DNA from: Microbulbifer sp. YPW1
Lineage (GTDB): Bacteria; Pseudomonadota; Gammaproteobacteria; Pseudomonadales; Cellvibrionaceae
Direction: 5' to 3'
Length of the DNA stretch: 64,000 nucleotides
NCBI RefSeq assembly: GCF_013367775.1
Contig: NZ_CP055157.1
Coordinates: forward strand, 248,001 to 312,000
The position numbers and the translations under genes were made by a program. Numbering within the stretch: the stretch's first letter is position 1; each line of letters starts with the position of its first letter. Shown here piece by piece: positions 26,949 through 36,359 of this stretch. The notes beneath the pieces were generated by a model. It was not told the origin of the DNA, searched no databases, and worked only from the letters and a program-made list of their open reading frames with translations.

Positions 26949-29567
26949 TCAGCCCGTGCACGCCTCAGCCACCGCCGCCGGCTTTCCCGGCTGGGCTTCC
27001 TCCGCAGGTTTCGGCAGCGGCTTGATCAACACCAGCAACAGCGGCAGTAACGTCAGCGAGCCCAGCAGCGCCGCCGACATGGCCAGTGCAGTAAGCAGGC
27101 CGAAGTAGATCGAAGGTACAAACTTGGACAGGGCCAGGATCGAGAAGCCGGCAATGATCGTGATTGCGGTATAGAACATCGCGCGGCCGATGGTTGCATG
27201 GCTGCGGTGCATGGTCGCCACGTAATCGCCATCTTTGGCAAACTCTTCGCGGAAACGGTACAGGTAGTGAATCGCGTGATCCACGCCGATACCCACGGTG
27301 ATCGCCGCAATGGTAATGGTCATCATGTCCAGCGGAATATTCGCCAGCCCCATACCCCCCAGCACCACACAGGCCGCCAGCATATTCGGCACCAGTGCAA
27401 TTACCGCCAGCCAAAGGGAGCGGAACAGCACCAGGAACATCAACAGGATCCCCGCAAACACCGCCCCCAGGGTCAGAATCTGGGACTTGAACAGGCTCTG
27501 CAACATATTGTTGTACAGCACCAGCATACCGGTCTGTCGGATATCCTCCGCGGCGATCCCCATGTCATTTTCCGCGAACGTGTAAATACGACGGATCAAC
27601 TCATCCCGACTCAGGTCCGGATCCGATTCAATCACGCGCATGGTAATTCGCGCCTGCTGATGTTCCGGAGACCAGTACGGATGAACCAGTACCTGATTGA
27701 TCTCCTCCGGCAGGCTCTGGCGCGCCACGGCCAGCTCGAAATCATTCAGGCCGCCATCATTCAGATCCTGCGCCATCTTGTACAGGGTGGCGAGCGACTG
27801 CACCTTGCCGATTTCCGGCTGCGCCTCGAGGAAGTCGTGCAGCTGCTCAATCTGGTTCAGGCCGGCCACGGTAAACCAGTAGGCGTCCGGCGCCTGGCTT
27901 TCACTACTACTGGCAAAAGGATCATCTGCAGCGAACGGGTCTTCCGCGGCAAACGGGTCGGCCTCATCCTCAGCTACTTCATCCCCGCCAAAGTCCGCGG
28001 CGAATGGGTCTTCTTCCCCGTCACTCTCGCCCTCGAATGCCGGTGCGGACTGCTCGGGCTTGTTCAGCACCACGTCGAGATTGATGGTGCCGCCGAGCCG
28101 CTGGTCGATGACCAGCATGCCCTGGTGAATTTCCGTGGAGTCATCGAAGTAATCGATAAACCGGTTCTCCACTTTCAGGCGGCTGATCCCTACGGCACTG
28201 ATCACTGCCGCGATCACAGCCACGCCCAGTACCACGGCCTTATGGTTATCTGCAAAGCGGGAAAACACCTGGGTAAACGCGTGGGAATTGTCTCGGCCCT
28301 GCCCTGCATCCCTCTTTTTCAGCAGCATCAGGCTTGCGGGAAGGATCAGGAACGACAGCACCAGCGCCATGGTCACACCAATACTCATCATCCAGCCAAA
28401 GTCGATTACCGGGCGGATGCCACTGACCACCAGCGAGATGAAAGCCACCATGGTGGTGAGACCGGTATAGAGACACGGCTTGGCCATGAACGCGACGGTA
28501 GCGGAAGCCAGCTGGAAGCGATCCCATTCCGGGTATTCTGCGAAATACTCCCGGTAGCGCACCGCCAGGTGGATGGTGATGGCGAGGGTAATGATCAGCA
28601 GCAGGGCCACGAAATTGGCGGAGATGACCGTCAACCGCCAGTCCAGCCAGGACAGCAGCCCCAGCATCATCACCGCCGTGGTCACACAGGTAACCAGGGG
28701 TAACAGCACCCATCGCGGCTGGCGGAAGATCAGCAGCAGGGTGATCACGATAAACGCGAGAATGCCCGTGCCAAACACCACCAGATCGCTCTCGATAAAC
28801 GCGATCATGTCCGAGGTGATCATGGTGAGACCACCGAGGAACAATTCGGCGCTGTCATTGTACTGGGCGAGAATTGCGCGAACTTCTTTTACCCGATCCC
28901 GGGCTGCCGCTTCCTGGGCGGTGCGGTGCTGCAGGTATTCAGCGCTCACTACCTCAAGCCGCTGGGCCTCTTCCTCGCTGAGCCCCTCGCTATTGCGCTG
29001 GCGACGCAGTGCATCCCGCTCGCGCACCAGGTCCAGGCCCTTTTTGTCGAGATCGAGGTTGAGCATCATGGCGGTTGTCTCGCCATCGGGACTCAGAATC
29101 AGATCCTTGTAGATGGGACTTTCCAGGAACTCCTTGCGCGCAAGGTCCCGGTCAACGCCGGGGGACGACAGGGTGCGGATACCGTCGGCAACATCGGAAA
29201 TCGACTGCTTGGGACTGTACAGCAGCGGCACGTTCAGGACCGACTGCACGCCGGAAACGCCCTGCACCATTGCCAGCTCGTCCTGCAGACGGCGCATGGT
29301 GGCCAGGGATTCATCGCTGAACAGGTCGCCTTCCTTGTAGCGATAAGTCACCACCAGGAAGTCGCCAGAGTTGTAGCGCTCGGAAATTTCGCGGAAGAAA
29401 TCCAGCGAATCGTCGGTCTCCAGGGTCAGGGAGTCCGCGGAGGCATCCAGTTTGAATCGCGGCAGACCCGCGGCGGCGGCGATAGTGAGCAGTGCCACCA
29501 GCGCCAGCACGGTTTTCGGGTGTCCGAGTACCAGTTTCTCGTACCAGGTCTTCAAGCCCAACAGCAT
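26949..29567 (-). CDS. RND-superfamily (MMPL) transporter with acidic DPFA-repeat insert
   Basis: The 872-residue protein has two MMPL/sterol-sensing-like halves. Each has one leading helix, a large periplasmic loop, then five helices (about 265-415 and 710-855). The typical GVDHAIHYLYRFREE segment is in the second half. It resembles predicted exporters and HpnN-like lipid transporters rather than AcrB drug pumps; no membrane-fusion or outer-membrane partner is adjacent. The second periplasmic loop holds a very acidic low-complexity insert (about 509-558) with four DPFA units. It is the last gene of an apparent mpl-ubiX-Rdx-transporter series. The substrate is unknown. Confidence 0.85.
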   Translation of the reverse strand: MLLGLKTWYEKLVLGHPKTVLALVALLTIAAAAGLPRFKLDASADSLTLETDDSLDFFREISERYNSGDFLVVTYRYKEGDLFSDESLATMRRLQDELAMVQGVSGVQSVLNVPLLYSPKQSISDVADGIRTLSSPGVDRDLARKEFLESPIYKDLILSPDGETTAMMLNLDLDKKGLDLVRERDALRRQRNSEGLSEEEAQRLEVVSAEYLQHRTAQEAAARDRVKEVRAILAQYNDSAELFLGGLTMITSDMIAFIESDLVVFGTGILAFIVITLLLIFRQPRWVLLPLVTCVTTAVMMLGLLSWLDWRLTVISANFVALLLIITLAITIHLAVRYREYFAEYPEWDRFQLASATVAFMAKPCLYTGLTTMVAFISLVVSGIRPVIDFGWMMSIGVTMALVLSFLILPASLMLLKKRDAGQGRDNSHAFTQVFSRFADNHKAVVLGVAVIAAVISAVGISRLKVENRFIDYFDDSTEIHQGMLVIDQRLGGTINLDVVLNKPEQSAPAFEGESDGEEDPFAADFGGDEVAEDEADPFAAEDPFAADDPFASSSESQAPDAYWFTVAGLNQIEQLHDFLEAQPEIGKVQSLATLYKMAQDLNDGGLNDFELAVARQSLPEEINQVLVHPYWSPEHQQARITMRVIESDPDLSRDELIRRIYTFAENDMGIAAEDIRQTGMLVLYNNMLQSLFKSQILTLGAVFAGILLMFLVLFRSLWLAVIALVPNMLAACVVLGGMGLANIPLDMMTITIAAITVGIGVDHAIHYLYRFREEFAKDGDYVATMHRSHATIGRAMFYTAITIIAGFSILALSKFVPSIYFGLLTALAMSAALLGSLTLLPLLLVLIKPLPKPAEEAQPGKPAAVAEACTG
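27896..28037 (-). repeat. DPFA repeat tract inside the RND transporter
   Basis: The encoded stretch has DPFAA at residues 520-524, 537-541 and 543-547 and DPFAS at 549-553, with Asp/Glu-rich spacers. It falls in the periplasmic loop that follows the first helix of the second half. This is in-frame low-complexity sequence, not a frameshift. Confidence 0.85.
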
Positions 29568-29648
29568 AATCAGTTCGCTATATTCGTAATGGGGATGTAC
29601 ATCTTGCTGCGCCGCACCTTAGCGGGCGCCATTCTTTGGCCAGGGCTT

Positions 29649-29921
29649 CTACTTATCCACGTGGCCCAGGTCGCGTTCCGGGAACAATACGTCACGCACC
29701 TTCTGTTTTAATTCCTTGGGTCCGGGGAAGCCCCCGTCGCGCTTGCGCTCCCAGATCAGCGTGTCACCTACGTGAATCTCGAAAACGCCACCGCTGCCGG
29801 GCTTGAGCGCAACCTGCTCAAGGTCGTCGGCAAAGGTGTACAGCAGTTCCTGAGCCATCCAGGTGGCACGCAACATCCAGTTGCATTGCACGCAGTAGTG
29901 AATGGTGACGGTATTTTGCAT
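29649..29921 (-). CDS. Rdx/SelW-like thioredoxin-fold protein
   Basis: The 90-residue protein starts HYCVQCNW, with the CxxC pair at Cys10 and Cys13 typical of the SelT/SelW/SelH (Rdx) family, and contains the conserved GGVFEI and GFPGPKELKQKVRD segments. A redox role is inferred. It uses Cys at both positions, not selenocysteine. It lies 24 bases after ubiX and 81 bases before the transporter gene on the same strand. Confidence 0.88.
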   Translation of the reverse strand: MQNTVTIHYCVQCNWMLRATWMAQELLYTFADDLEQVALKPGSGGVFEIHVGDTLIWERKRDGGFPGPKELKQKVRDVLFPERDLGHVDK

Positions 29922-29945
29922 AATTTTTGATCTGGCGTCTGCGTA

Positions 29946-30566
29946 TCAGCTCTCACCCCAGGGGGGCAACAGGCTCTGTTCGATGCCGAGCTGGCTCAGA
30001 ATTCTGGCAACGACAAAGTCCACCAGGTCTTCAATGGACTGCGGCCGCTGATAGAACCCGGGGCTCGCCGGCAGGATCACCGCCCCCATGCGGGTAAGTT
30101 TCAGCATGTTCTCCAGATGGATCTCCGAGTAAGGCGCCTCGCGCGGGACCAGGATCAACTGCCGGCGCTCTTTCAGCGCAACATCCGCGGCGCGCTCGAT
30201 CAGGTTATTGGAGGCACCGCAGGCGATGGCCGACAGCGTGCCGCCGCTGGCCGGACAGATCACCAGGCTGCTGGCAGCACCGGTCCCGGATGCCACCGGG
30301 GAAAACCAGTCGCGCTTGCCGAACAGGACCAGCTGCCCGGGCTCAGCACCATAAAGCTCGCGCAGGAAGTCTTCCGTGCGCGCTTCGTCCTCCGGCAGGG
30401 AAACCGGGGTTTCGGTGTCGATCACGATGCGCGCAGCATCGGACAGTAACAGCCAAACCCGCACCCGCGCCGCCAGCAGGCACTGCAGCAAGCGCAGACC
30501 ATACTGGGCGCCGGAGGCACCGGTCATCGCCAGGGTGACGGTTTTGGGGAATGTCGGCTCAGCCAA
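29946..30566 (-). CDS. ubiX: Flavin prenyltransferase UbiX
   Basis: UbiX makes the prenylated FMN cofactor needed by the UbiD decarboxylase in ubiquinone synthesis. From the TTG start (AGGA eight bases upstream) it has 206 residues. It contains the flavin-binding [10 protein letters not shown] near the N-terminus, [24 protein letters not shown] loop elements, and [16 protein letters not shown] at the active site. The longer in-frame extension overlaps the mpl stop region and is not family-like. No ubiD is in the window. It lies 31 bases after mpl. Confidence 0.92.
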   Translation of the reverse strand: MAEPTFPKTVTLAMTGASGAQYGLRLLQCLLAARVRVWLLLSDAARIVIDTETPVSLPEDEARTEDFLRELYGAEPGQLVLFGKRDWFSPVASGTGAASSLVICPASGGTLSAIACGASNNLIERAADVALKERRQLILVPREAPYSEIHLENMLKLTRMGAVILPASPGFYQRPQSIEDLVDFVVARILSQLGIEQSLLPPWGES

Positions 30567-30597
30567 AGAGGTATTCCTATTAGCCCCCTGTGCGGGA

Positions 30598-31980
30598 CTA
30601 TTTGCCGTATTTCTGTTCCAGGGCGTGTAACAACCGCTGGTGTACGCCGCCGAAGCCGCCATTGCTCATTACAATAACGTGACTGCCCGGGGCAGATAGT
30701 TCGAGCACGGATTCTACCGCAGCGTCGATACTGTGGAGAACCTTCGCCGGCACGGTTGAATGATGAACCACCTCATCCAGGGACCAGTCCATCCCCTCGG
30801 GCTGGTACCAGAGCACCAGGTCGGCCCCGGCGCAGGCGCGTGCCAGCTGGTTCTGATGGTGTCCCATACGCATGGTATTGGAGCGCGGTTCAATCAGCGC
30901 AATAACTTTGTCCCCGCCGACCTTGGCTCGCAGGCCGTTGAGTGTGGTCTCTATGGCGGTGGGATGATGGGCGAAATCATCGTACACACGGATTCCCTGG
31001 ATATCCCCCAGGCACTCCATACGGCGCTTCACCCCGCCGAATTTACCCAGCGCCTCCGCAGCAACCGCCGGCTCCACGCCCACATGACGGGCAGCCGCCA
31101 TCACCGCCAGACCGTTTTTCACGCTGTGCAGCCCGGTCTGCTCCCACGCCACACTGGCCACGGTACTGCCTTCCAGCTGCACATCAAACCGGCTGCCGTC
31201 GGCGGCCACATTGACCGCACACCAGTCACCGAGGCACACATCCTCATCGCTGGCCACGTCGAAGCGCTGTACTTCGCTCCAGCAGCCCTGTTCCAGCACC
31301 TGGGTGACCGCGTCTTCCTGCGCGGCAATGATCAGGCCCGAGCCGGGCACGGTGCGCACCAGGTGGTGGAACTGTCGCTGAATCGCCGCCAGGTCATCAA
31401 AGATGTCTGCGTGGTCGAATTCGAGATTATTGATAATCAGGGTGCGTGGACGGTAGTGGACAAACTTGGAGCGCTTGTCGAAAAACGCGGTGTCGTACTC
31501 ATCCGCCTCCACCACGAAAAACGGGGTGCTGCCCAGGCGGGCGGAAACATCGAAATTCTGCGGCACGCCGCCGATCAGGAAGCCCGGATCCATGCCCGCA
31601 TAGTCCAGCACCCAGGCCAGCATACTGGCGGTGGTGGTTTTGCCGTGGGTGCCCGACACCGCCAGCACCCAGCGCCCGCCGAGGAAGTGGTCACACAACC
31701 ACTGGGCCCCGGAGGTATAGGCGAGCCCCTTCTCCAGTACCGCTTCCACCGCGGGATTTCCCCGCGACAGCGCGTTGCCAATAATCACCAGATCCGGCGC
31801 CGGGTCCAGCTGTGCGGGGTCGTAGCCCTCGGTCAGCTCGATGCCCGCGCGCTCCAACTGGGTACTCATGGGCGGGTAGACGTTGGCATCTGAACCGGTC
31901 ACCCGGTGGCCTTCCGCCACCGCCAGCTGGGCGAGGCTGCCCATAAAAGTGCCACAAATACCTAAAATATGAATATGCAT
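30598..31980 (-). CDS. mpl: Murein tripeptide ligase Mpl
   Basis: Mpl joins recycled L-Ala-gamma-D-Glu-meso-DAP to UDP-MurNAc in the peptidoglycan recycling route. The 460 residues form a Mur-ligase chain: an N-terminal Rossmann part ([14 protein letters not shown]), the ATP-binding GTHGKTT (110-116), and the [11 protein letters not shown] and [14 protein letters not shown] segments of the later domains. It begins the minus-strand series with ubiX, the Rdx gene and the transporter. Confidence 0.95.
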   Translation of the reverse strand: MHIHILGICGTFMGSLAQLAVAEGHRVTGSDANVYPPMSTQLERAGIELTEGYDPAQLDPAPDLVIIGNALSRGNPAVEAVLEKGLAYTSGAQWLCDHFLGGRWVLAVSGTHGKTTTASMLAWVLDYAGMDPGFLIGGVPQNFDVSARLGSTPFFVVEADEYDTAFFDKRSKFVHYRPRTLIINNLEFDHADIFDDLAAIQRQFHHLVRTVPGSGLIIAAQEDAVTQVLEQGCWSEVQRFDVASDEDVCLGDWCAVNVAADGSRFDVQLEGSTVASVAWEQTGLHSVKNGLAVMAAARHVGVEPAVAAEALGKFGGVKRRMECLGDIQGIRVYDDFAHHPTAIETTLNGLRAKVGGDKVIALIEPRSNTMRMGHHQNQLARACAGADLVLWYQPEGMDWSLDEVVHHSTVPAKVLHSIDAAVESVLELSAPGSHVIVMSNGGFGGVHQRLLHALEQKYGK

Positions 31981-32380
31981 GCCAGATGGTTCGCTCTAAT
32001 CCGTGGAAACAGGTGCCGGATGAGACTGCCGATTCGCGCAATCATTCCTGCATTTGCACCGTTTTTTTGGCGCTCTGTGCGTTCCGGCCCGGTTTTTGCT
32101 GCCAATCCTGAGGAGGAAAAGGCACTGCCCAGGTACCGCAGTACAGACGATGGCGACGGCAATTCAGATCTGCCGTCAAACCCAGTGAAATCAAGGCCGC
32201 GCAAGCTTATCACGGGTTTTTCCCGCAGTAAGTGTCGAATGCCCGCAATTCCATGCAATTGCCATATGAATACATTAGACTTCGCGCCGCGTGAGGCAGC
32301 CGACAGAAGCCGCCCGCCAGCAATCACGCCACTGCGTGGCGACTTAGACGAGAAACAGCGACTGCAGCCATAGGATAGAC
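31981..32380. other. Divergent intergenic region between mpl and the phosphofructokinase gene
   Basis: About 400 bases with no gene I can support. Short open frames exist on both strands, but they lack ribosome sites and family motifs, and they overlap each other. The region must hold divergent promoters; the AT-richer stretch near 32245-32280 is the likeliest site for the plus-strand one, with no convincing hexamer pair. Confidence 0.5.
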
Positions 32381-33649
32381 ATGTCGAAGAAGAACGCTTT
32401 TTACGCGCAATCCGGCGGCGTTACCGCCGTCATCAACGCCTCCGCATGTGGAGTCATAGAGACTGCCCAGCAGCACGGCGATAAGATCGGCAAGGTCTAC
32501 GCCGGCCTGAATGGTATTGTCGGTGCCCTCCGCGAGGAACTGATCGACGTAAGTCAGGAAAGCCGCGACACCATTGCCGCATTGCGCCACACCCCATCCG
32601 GCGCCTTTGGCTCCTGCCGCTACAAGCTGAAGAGCCTCGAGCAGAACCGCGCCGAGTACGAGCGTCTGATCGAAGTGTTCAAGGCCCACGATATCGGCTA
32701 CTTCTTCTACAACGGTGGCGGTGACTCCGCCGATACCTGTCTCAAGATCTCCCAGCTATCGGAGAAGATGGGTTACCCCATCCAGGCCATCCACATTCCC
32801 AAGACCGTGGACAATGACCTGCCGTTCACCGACAACTGCCCGGGATTCGGTTCCGTCGCCAAATACGTTGCGGTATCCACCAAGGAAGCGGCGCTGGACG
32901 TGGCTTCCATGTGCGCAACTTCCACCAAGGTGTTCATTGTCGAAGTGATGGGCCGTCACGCGGGCTGGATTGCCGCCGCCGGCGCCCTCGCCCAGGAAGA
33001 GGAAGGCGATGCACCGCACATCATCCTGCTGCCCGAAGTCGCGTTTGATAAAGAAAAGTTCCTGGCCAAGGTTCAGCAGACTGTCACCGACAAGGGCTAC
33101 TGCGTGATCGTTGCCTCCGAAGGCGCCCAGTACGAAGACGGCACCTTCCTCGCCGACGCCGGCAGCGTCGATGCCTTCGGCCACAAGCAGCTGGGCGGGG
33201 TAGCACCGACCCTGGCCAAGATGGTCAAGGACGAGCTGGGCTTCAAATACCACTGGGCACTGGCCGACTACCTGCAGCGCGCCGCGCGCCACATCGCGTC
33301 TGCCACCGACGTGGAGCAGGCTTACGCGGTTGGCAAGGCCGCGGTGGAGGCAGCGGTTGCCGGCAAGAACGCGATCATGCCCACCATTGAGCGCAATGGC
33401 AGCTCCGCCGCCGATTACAGCTGGAGCATTGGCGAAGCTCCGCTTTCCGAGGTGGCCAACGTCGAGAAGTTCATGCCCGAGGAATTTATTTCCGAAGACG
33501 GTTTCGGTATCACCGAGGCTGCCCGCAACTACCTGGAGCCGCTGATCCAGGGCGAAGACTACCCGCCCTACAAAAACGGCATCCCCCAGTACGCGCGCCT
33601 GAAAAAAGTCCTGGTGGACAAGAAGCTGGAACAGGGCTTTGACGTTTAA
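32381..33649 (+). CDS. pfp: Pyrophosphate-dependent 6-phosphofructokinase
   Basis: The enzyme interconverts fructose 6-phosphate and fructose 1,6-bisphosphate using pyrophosphate as donor. The 422-residue protein has NGGGDSADT (111-119), in the place where ATP-using enzymes carry GGDGS. It also has PKTVDND (140-146), whose Lys in place of the Gly of PGTIDND is characteristic of PPi-dependent enzymes. MGRHAGW follows the catalytic region. It is monocistronic and ends at a strong terminator. The PPi assignment is by motif only. Confidence 0.9.
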   Translation: MSKKNAFYAQSGGVTAVINASACGVIETAQQHGDKIGKVYAGLNGIVGALREELIDVSQESRDTIAALRHTPSGAFGSCRYKLKSLEQNRAEYERLIEVFKAHDIGYFFYNGGGDSADTCLKISQLSEKMGYPIQAIHIPKTVDNDLPFTDNCPGFGSVAKYVAVSTKEAALDVASMCATSTKVFIVEVMGRHAGWIAAAGALAQEEEGDAPHIILLPEVAFDKEKFLAKVQQTVTDKGYCVIVASEGAQYEDGTFLADAGSVDAFGHKQLGGVAPTLAKMVKDELGFKYHWALADYLQRAARHIASATDVEQAYAVGKAAVEAAVAGKNAIMPTIERNGSSAADYSWSIGEAPLSEVANVEKFMPEEFISEDGFGITEAARNYLEPLIQGEDYPPYKNGIPQYARLKKVLVDKKLEQGFDV

Positions 33650-33683
33650 TCGCAAAGCCCAATCCCGCTAGTCCATCCAGATA

Positions 33684-33722
33684 AAAGAAAGCCTCCATCC
33701 GCGATCGGATGGAGGCTTTTTT
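33684..33722 (+). terminator. Terminator of the phosphofructokinase gene
   Basis: A 14-base stem (33688-33701 with 33706-33719) around a CGAT loop is followed by a T-run on the plus strand. An A-rich flank lets it act on the opposing strand as well. Confidence 0.92.
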
Positions 33723-33761
33723 GTTGGCGCACAGACCACTGTCCGCGGCCCGATTGTTTAT

Positions 33762-35150
33762 CTAAACATTCAGCAACAGATGCTGGCGCTCCCAGGGTGA
33801 AATCTCCCGGTGGAACAGGCGCATTTCCTCATACTTCACCGCGGCGTACAGCTGACAGAAGTCCTCCCCCATCGCCGCGCGCACTTCCTCGGCATCATCA
33901 AAGATCCGCAGCGCCTCATCAAAGGTCTCCGGGATATAAAAACTGGCCTCCTGGTCTTCATTCAGCTCAGATGTTGCAGGCGCGCTGGGCTCCACCCCGT
34001 TCACCATACCCAGATATCCACACACCAGGCTCGCGGCAATGGCCAGGTAGGGATTGGCATCCACACCCACCACGCGATTTTCCAGGCGGCGGTCCTGGGC
34101 ACCGGAGTGCGGTACCCGCAGCCCGGTAGCGCGATTGTCATAGCCCCAACCGATATTGGTGGGGGCACTGGAATTGTCCGCCATTTCAAAGCGGCGGTAG
34201 GAATTCACGTTGGGGGCAATGAACGGCATGATTTCCCGCAGATGCTTCTGGGTACCGCCGATAAAGTAACGGAACAGGTCTGAAGCGCTGCCGTCGTCCG
34301 CGGAAAAAATATTTTCCCCGCTTTCGCAGTCCACCACACTCTGGTGAATGTGCATGGCGCTACCGGGCTGGTCGCGCATGGGCTTGGCCATAAAGGTGGC
34401 AAACATACCATTTTTCAGCGCCGCCTCACGAATGATGCGTTTGAAGTAGAAAACCTGGTCCGCCAGTAACAGCGGGTCACCATGGGTAAGGTTGAATTCC
34501 ACCTGTCCGGCGCCGTCTTCCTGAATGACGGAATCGATGTGCAGGCCAGCGGCCTCGGCAAATTCGTAGATGGTATCAATCACCGGTCCGTATTCATCGA
34601 TGGCGGTCATGGAGTACGACTGCAGGGAAGTCCCTGAACGCCCGTTGCGGCCCACCGGCGGCTGGATCGGCTCGTTGGGGTCCACATTCGGCCGGGTCAG
34701 GTAGAACTCCAGCTCCGGCGCCACGATCGGCTGCCAGCCTTTGTCCCGGTACATGGCGATCACCCGCTTCAACACATTGCGCGGTGCACAGGGGATGGGA
34801 TTACCGTCGAGGTCGTGCAGGTCGTGGATAATCTGCAGCGCCGGTGTCTTCGCCCAGGGCACCGCCATGGCGGTGGACATATCCGCTACCAGCGCCATAT
34901 CGCTTTCGGCCCACTGGTTTTCGATATCCATTTCCACATCCTGACCGGTAATCGTCTGGTAGAAAATGGATATGGGCAGGAAGATCGGGGCCTCTGGAGA
35001 AAACTTGTTCAGCGGCATCGCCTTGCCGCGCGACATGCCATTCAGATCCGGTACTATGCACTCCACCTCGTCCAGACGACGGCCGTCGAGATAGGCAAGA
35101 AAGGCTTTGGGCAGAGTATCCAGCCAGGAATTAGCGTCGGGCTGCGTCAT
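33762..35150 (-). CDS. Glutamine-synthetase-family ligase, PuuA-like
   Basis: The 462-residue protein is a type-I-GS-fold ligase. Metal ligands lie in PELEFY (Glu146, Glu148), EDGAGQVEF (211-219) and HIHQS (His267, His269), and NRATGLRVP forms part of the active site. The chain lacks the Tyr-adenylylation region of GlnA. It best fits gamma-glutamylpolyamine synthetases that activate putrescine or related amines. No other putrescine (puu) gene is next to it, so the substrate is inferred only from the family. Confidence 0.85.
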   Translation of the reverse strand: MTQPDANSWLDTLPKAFLAYLDGRRLDEVECIVPDLNGMSRGKAMPLNKFSPEAPIFLPISIFYQTITGQDVEMDIENQWAESDMALVADMSTAMAVPWAKTPALQIIHDLHDLDGNPIPCAPRNVLKRVIAMYRDKGWQPIVAPELEFYLTRPNVDPNEPIQPPVGRNGRSGTSLQSYSMTAIDEYGPVIDTIYEFAEAAGLHIDSVIQEDGAGQVEFNLTHGDPLLLADQVFYFKRIIREAALKNGMFATFMAKPMRDQPGSAMHIHQSVVDCESGENIFSADDGSASDLFRYFIGGTQKHLREIMPFIAPNVNSYRRFEMADNSSAPTNIGWGYDNRATGLRVPHSGAQDRRLENRVVGVDANPYLAIAASLVCGYLGMVNGVEPSAPATSELNEDQEASFYIPETFDEALRIFDDAEEVRAAMGEDFCQLYAAVKYEEMRLFHREISPWERQHLLLNV

Positions 35151-35235
35151 ATAGGCTCCGGTGATAGGAATTGAAGCCCGCAGTGTAAAGGAAAGTGTGC
35201 GTCACCGGAGAATTATCCGCAGGAGGCGCACTCGA

Positions 35236-36207
35236 TCAGTCTTCCTGTGGCCCCATGAACTCAGGGCCAGTGCTCCGCACCAACGCGGTAGCGAGCACTT
35301 CGTTGGCTTTGTCAGGACTGATGGTCGCAGCGGAGAGATATTCCCTCTGCACCGCGAACACCGGAGGCACTTCAGCAGAAATTGCACACGCCCGCTGGTA
35401 TTCAAGGATGGGGTCGCAAAAATAGGCGTTGCAGATATCCGCACGCATTTCTTTGGGCAGGCTGCAGCCGCCGCTGGTCTGATTGATACAGGCCCCCTCA
35501 ATAGATGTCCTGGCAACACGGGACAGGTACAGGGCCGCAATCTCACCGTCGTCAAGCGCCGGGTTTTCGTCCATGGTCCGGCGCATACTCAGTGGCGAGA
35601 GGTAAGCGTGATTCTGCCCGGACGAGCAACAAGCACCTTTGCACATGCCACACAGGTGATCACTCACCAGCGCCACTTCCGGCTGATCGCGGAATGCGTT
35701 TTCATGCCGCCGGTTTTTCTCGCGAGGCGCCCAGTTCTGATCGTCCTGTGGAATATCTGACGCGCAGGCAAAGCTCCGCGCCTCTGCTATTACCTTTTGC
35801 AGGTGCGCGCGATAGCTTTCAATACGCTCGGGAGAAACCGGCATCATGCGGGTGCGTCCTGCGGGGATCACCATCAGGCTGGGGGATTGCTGTGCGAGAC
35901 CGGTAAGCTCCTGCTGCGCGGCATCGAGCAGACGGGTATTTTCCTCTTCCTCCTCCGCGACACGCGCACGGATTCTGGCTTCATTTTCCGCGCGCGCGAG
36001 ACGCCGTTCCCGCAACTGTTCCCGGTGAAACTGCAGCTGGGACTGGAACAGGTTAGCGGGCAGGTTGCGATGACGCTCGAGAAAGTTGCTGCATTCAAAC
36101 GCTGTGCAGACCGCAAACCTGTCGTCGTCCTTGCGAGGGATAAAGCTGTCGAACAAGGGCGTTTCGCAGACCCGGCAGCGGCCGGGAGTTGAAGTTTCAT
36201 CATCCAT
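35236..36207 (-). CDS. Cys-rich protein of unknown function, possible two-metal-site protein
   Basis: The 323-residue protein begins with a four-Cys knuckle (Cys11, Cys14, Cys34, Cys39) that looks like a zinc ribbon. A charged coiled coil follows (about 60-105). The second half has CGMCKGACC (186-194), then Cys240, Cys248, Cys259 and Cys264, reminiscent of the CxxC-CC layout of YkgJ-type metal-chelating domains. No signal peptide or membrane segment is seen. ATG is chosen as start because AAGGA is seven bases upstream. Neighbours (a PuuA-like ligase and a DCC protein) give no clear clue. Function unknown. Confidence 0.75.
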   Translation of the reverse strand: MDDETSTPGRCRVCETPLFDSFIPRKDDDRFAVCTAFECSNFLERHRNLPANLFQSQLQFHREQLRERRLARAENEARIRARVAEEEEENTRLLDAAQQELTGLAQQSPSLMVIPAGRTRMMPVSPERIESYRAHLQKVIAEARSFACASDIPQDDQNWAPREKNRRHENAFRDQPEVALVSDHLCGMCKGACCSSGQNHAYLSPLSMRRTMDENPALDDGEIAALYLSRVARTSIEGACINQTSGGCSLPKEMRADICNAYFCDPILEYQRACAISAEVPPVFAVQREYLSAATISPDKANEVLATALVRSTGPEFMGPQED

Positions 36208-36359
36208 GATCAATTCCTTTTAATCCCCAGGTTCCGAGCCCTTACAAAAATCCCTGTAAAGCCGTTTAAAATCCTACGAGGCGTCAATCCACTTGTACAT
36301 GACGAATACATCTACATACCCCGCAGTGGGGTGATTAAAGGCCGCTGACAAGTAGCCCA

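Noticed and set aside
27198..28703. A 501-codon open frame on the plus strand opposite the RND transporter
   Set aside because: Composition (very high His, Gln, Arg) is typical of an antisense shadow in GC-rich DNA, and the minus strand encodes a well-formed transporter.
30760..31893. A 377-codon open frame opposite mpl
   Set aside because: Antisense shadow with no motif; mpl is unmistakable.
31962..32373. Overlapping open frames on both strands between mpl and the phosphofructokinase gene
   Set aside because: No ribosome sites, no motifs, and they overlap each other; best read as non-coding promoter region.
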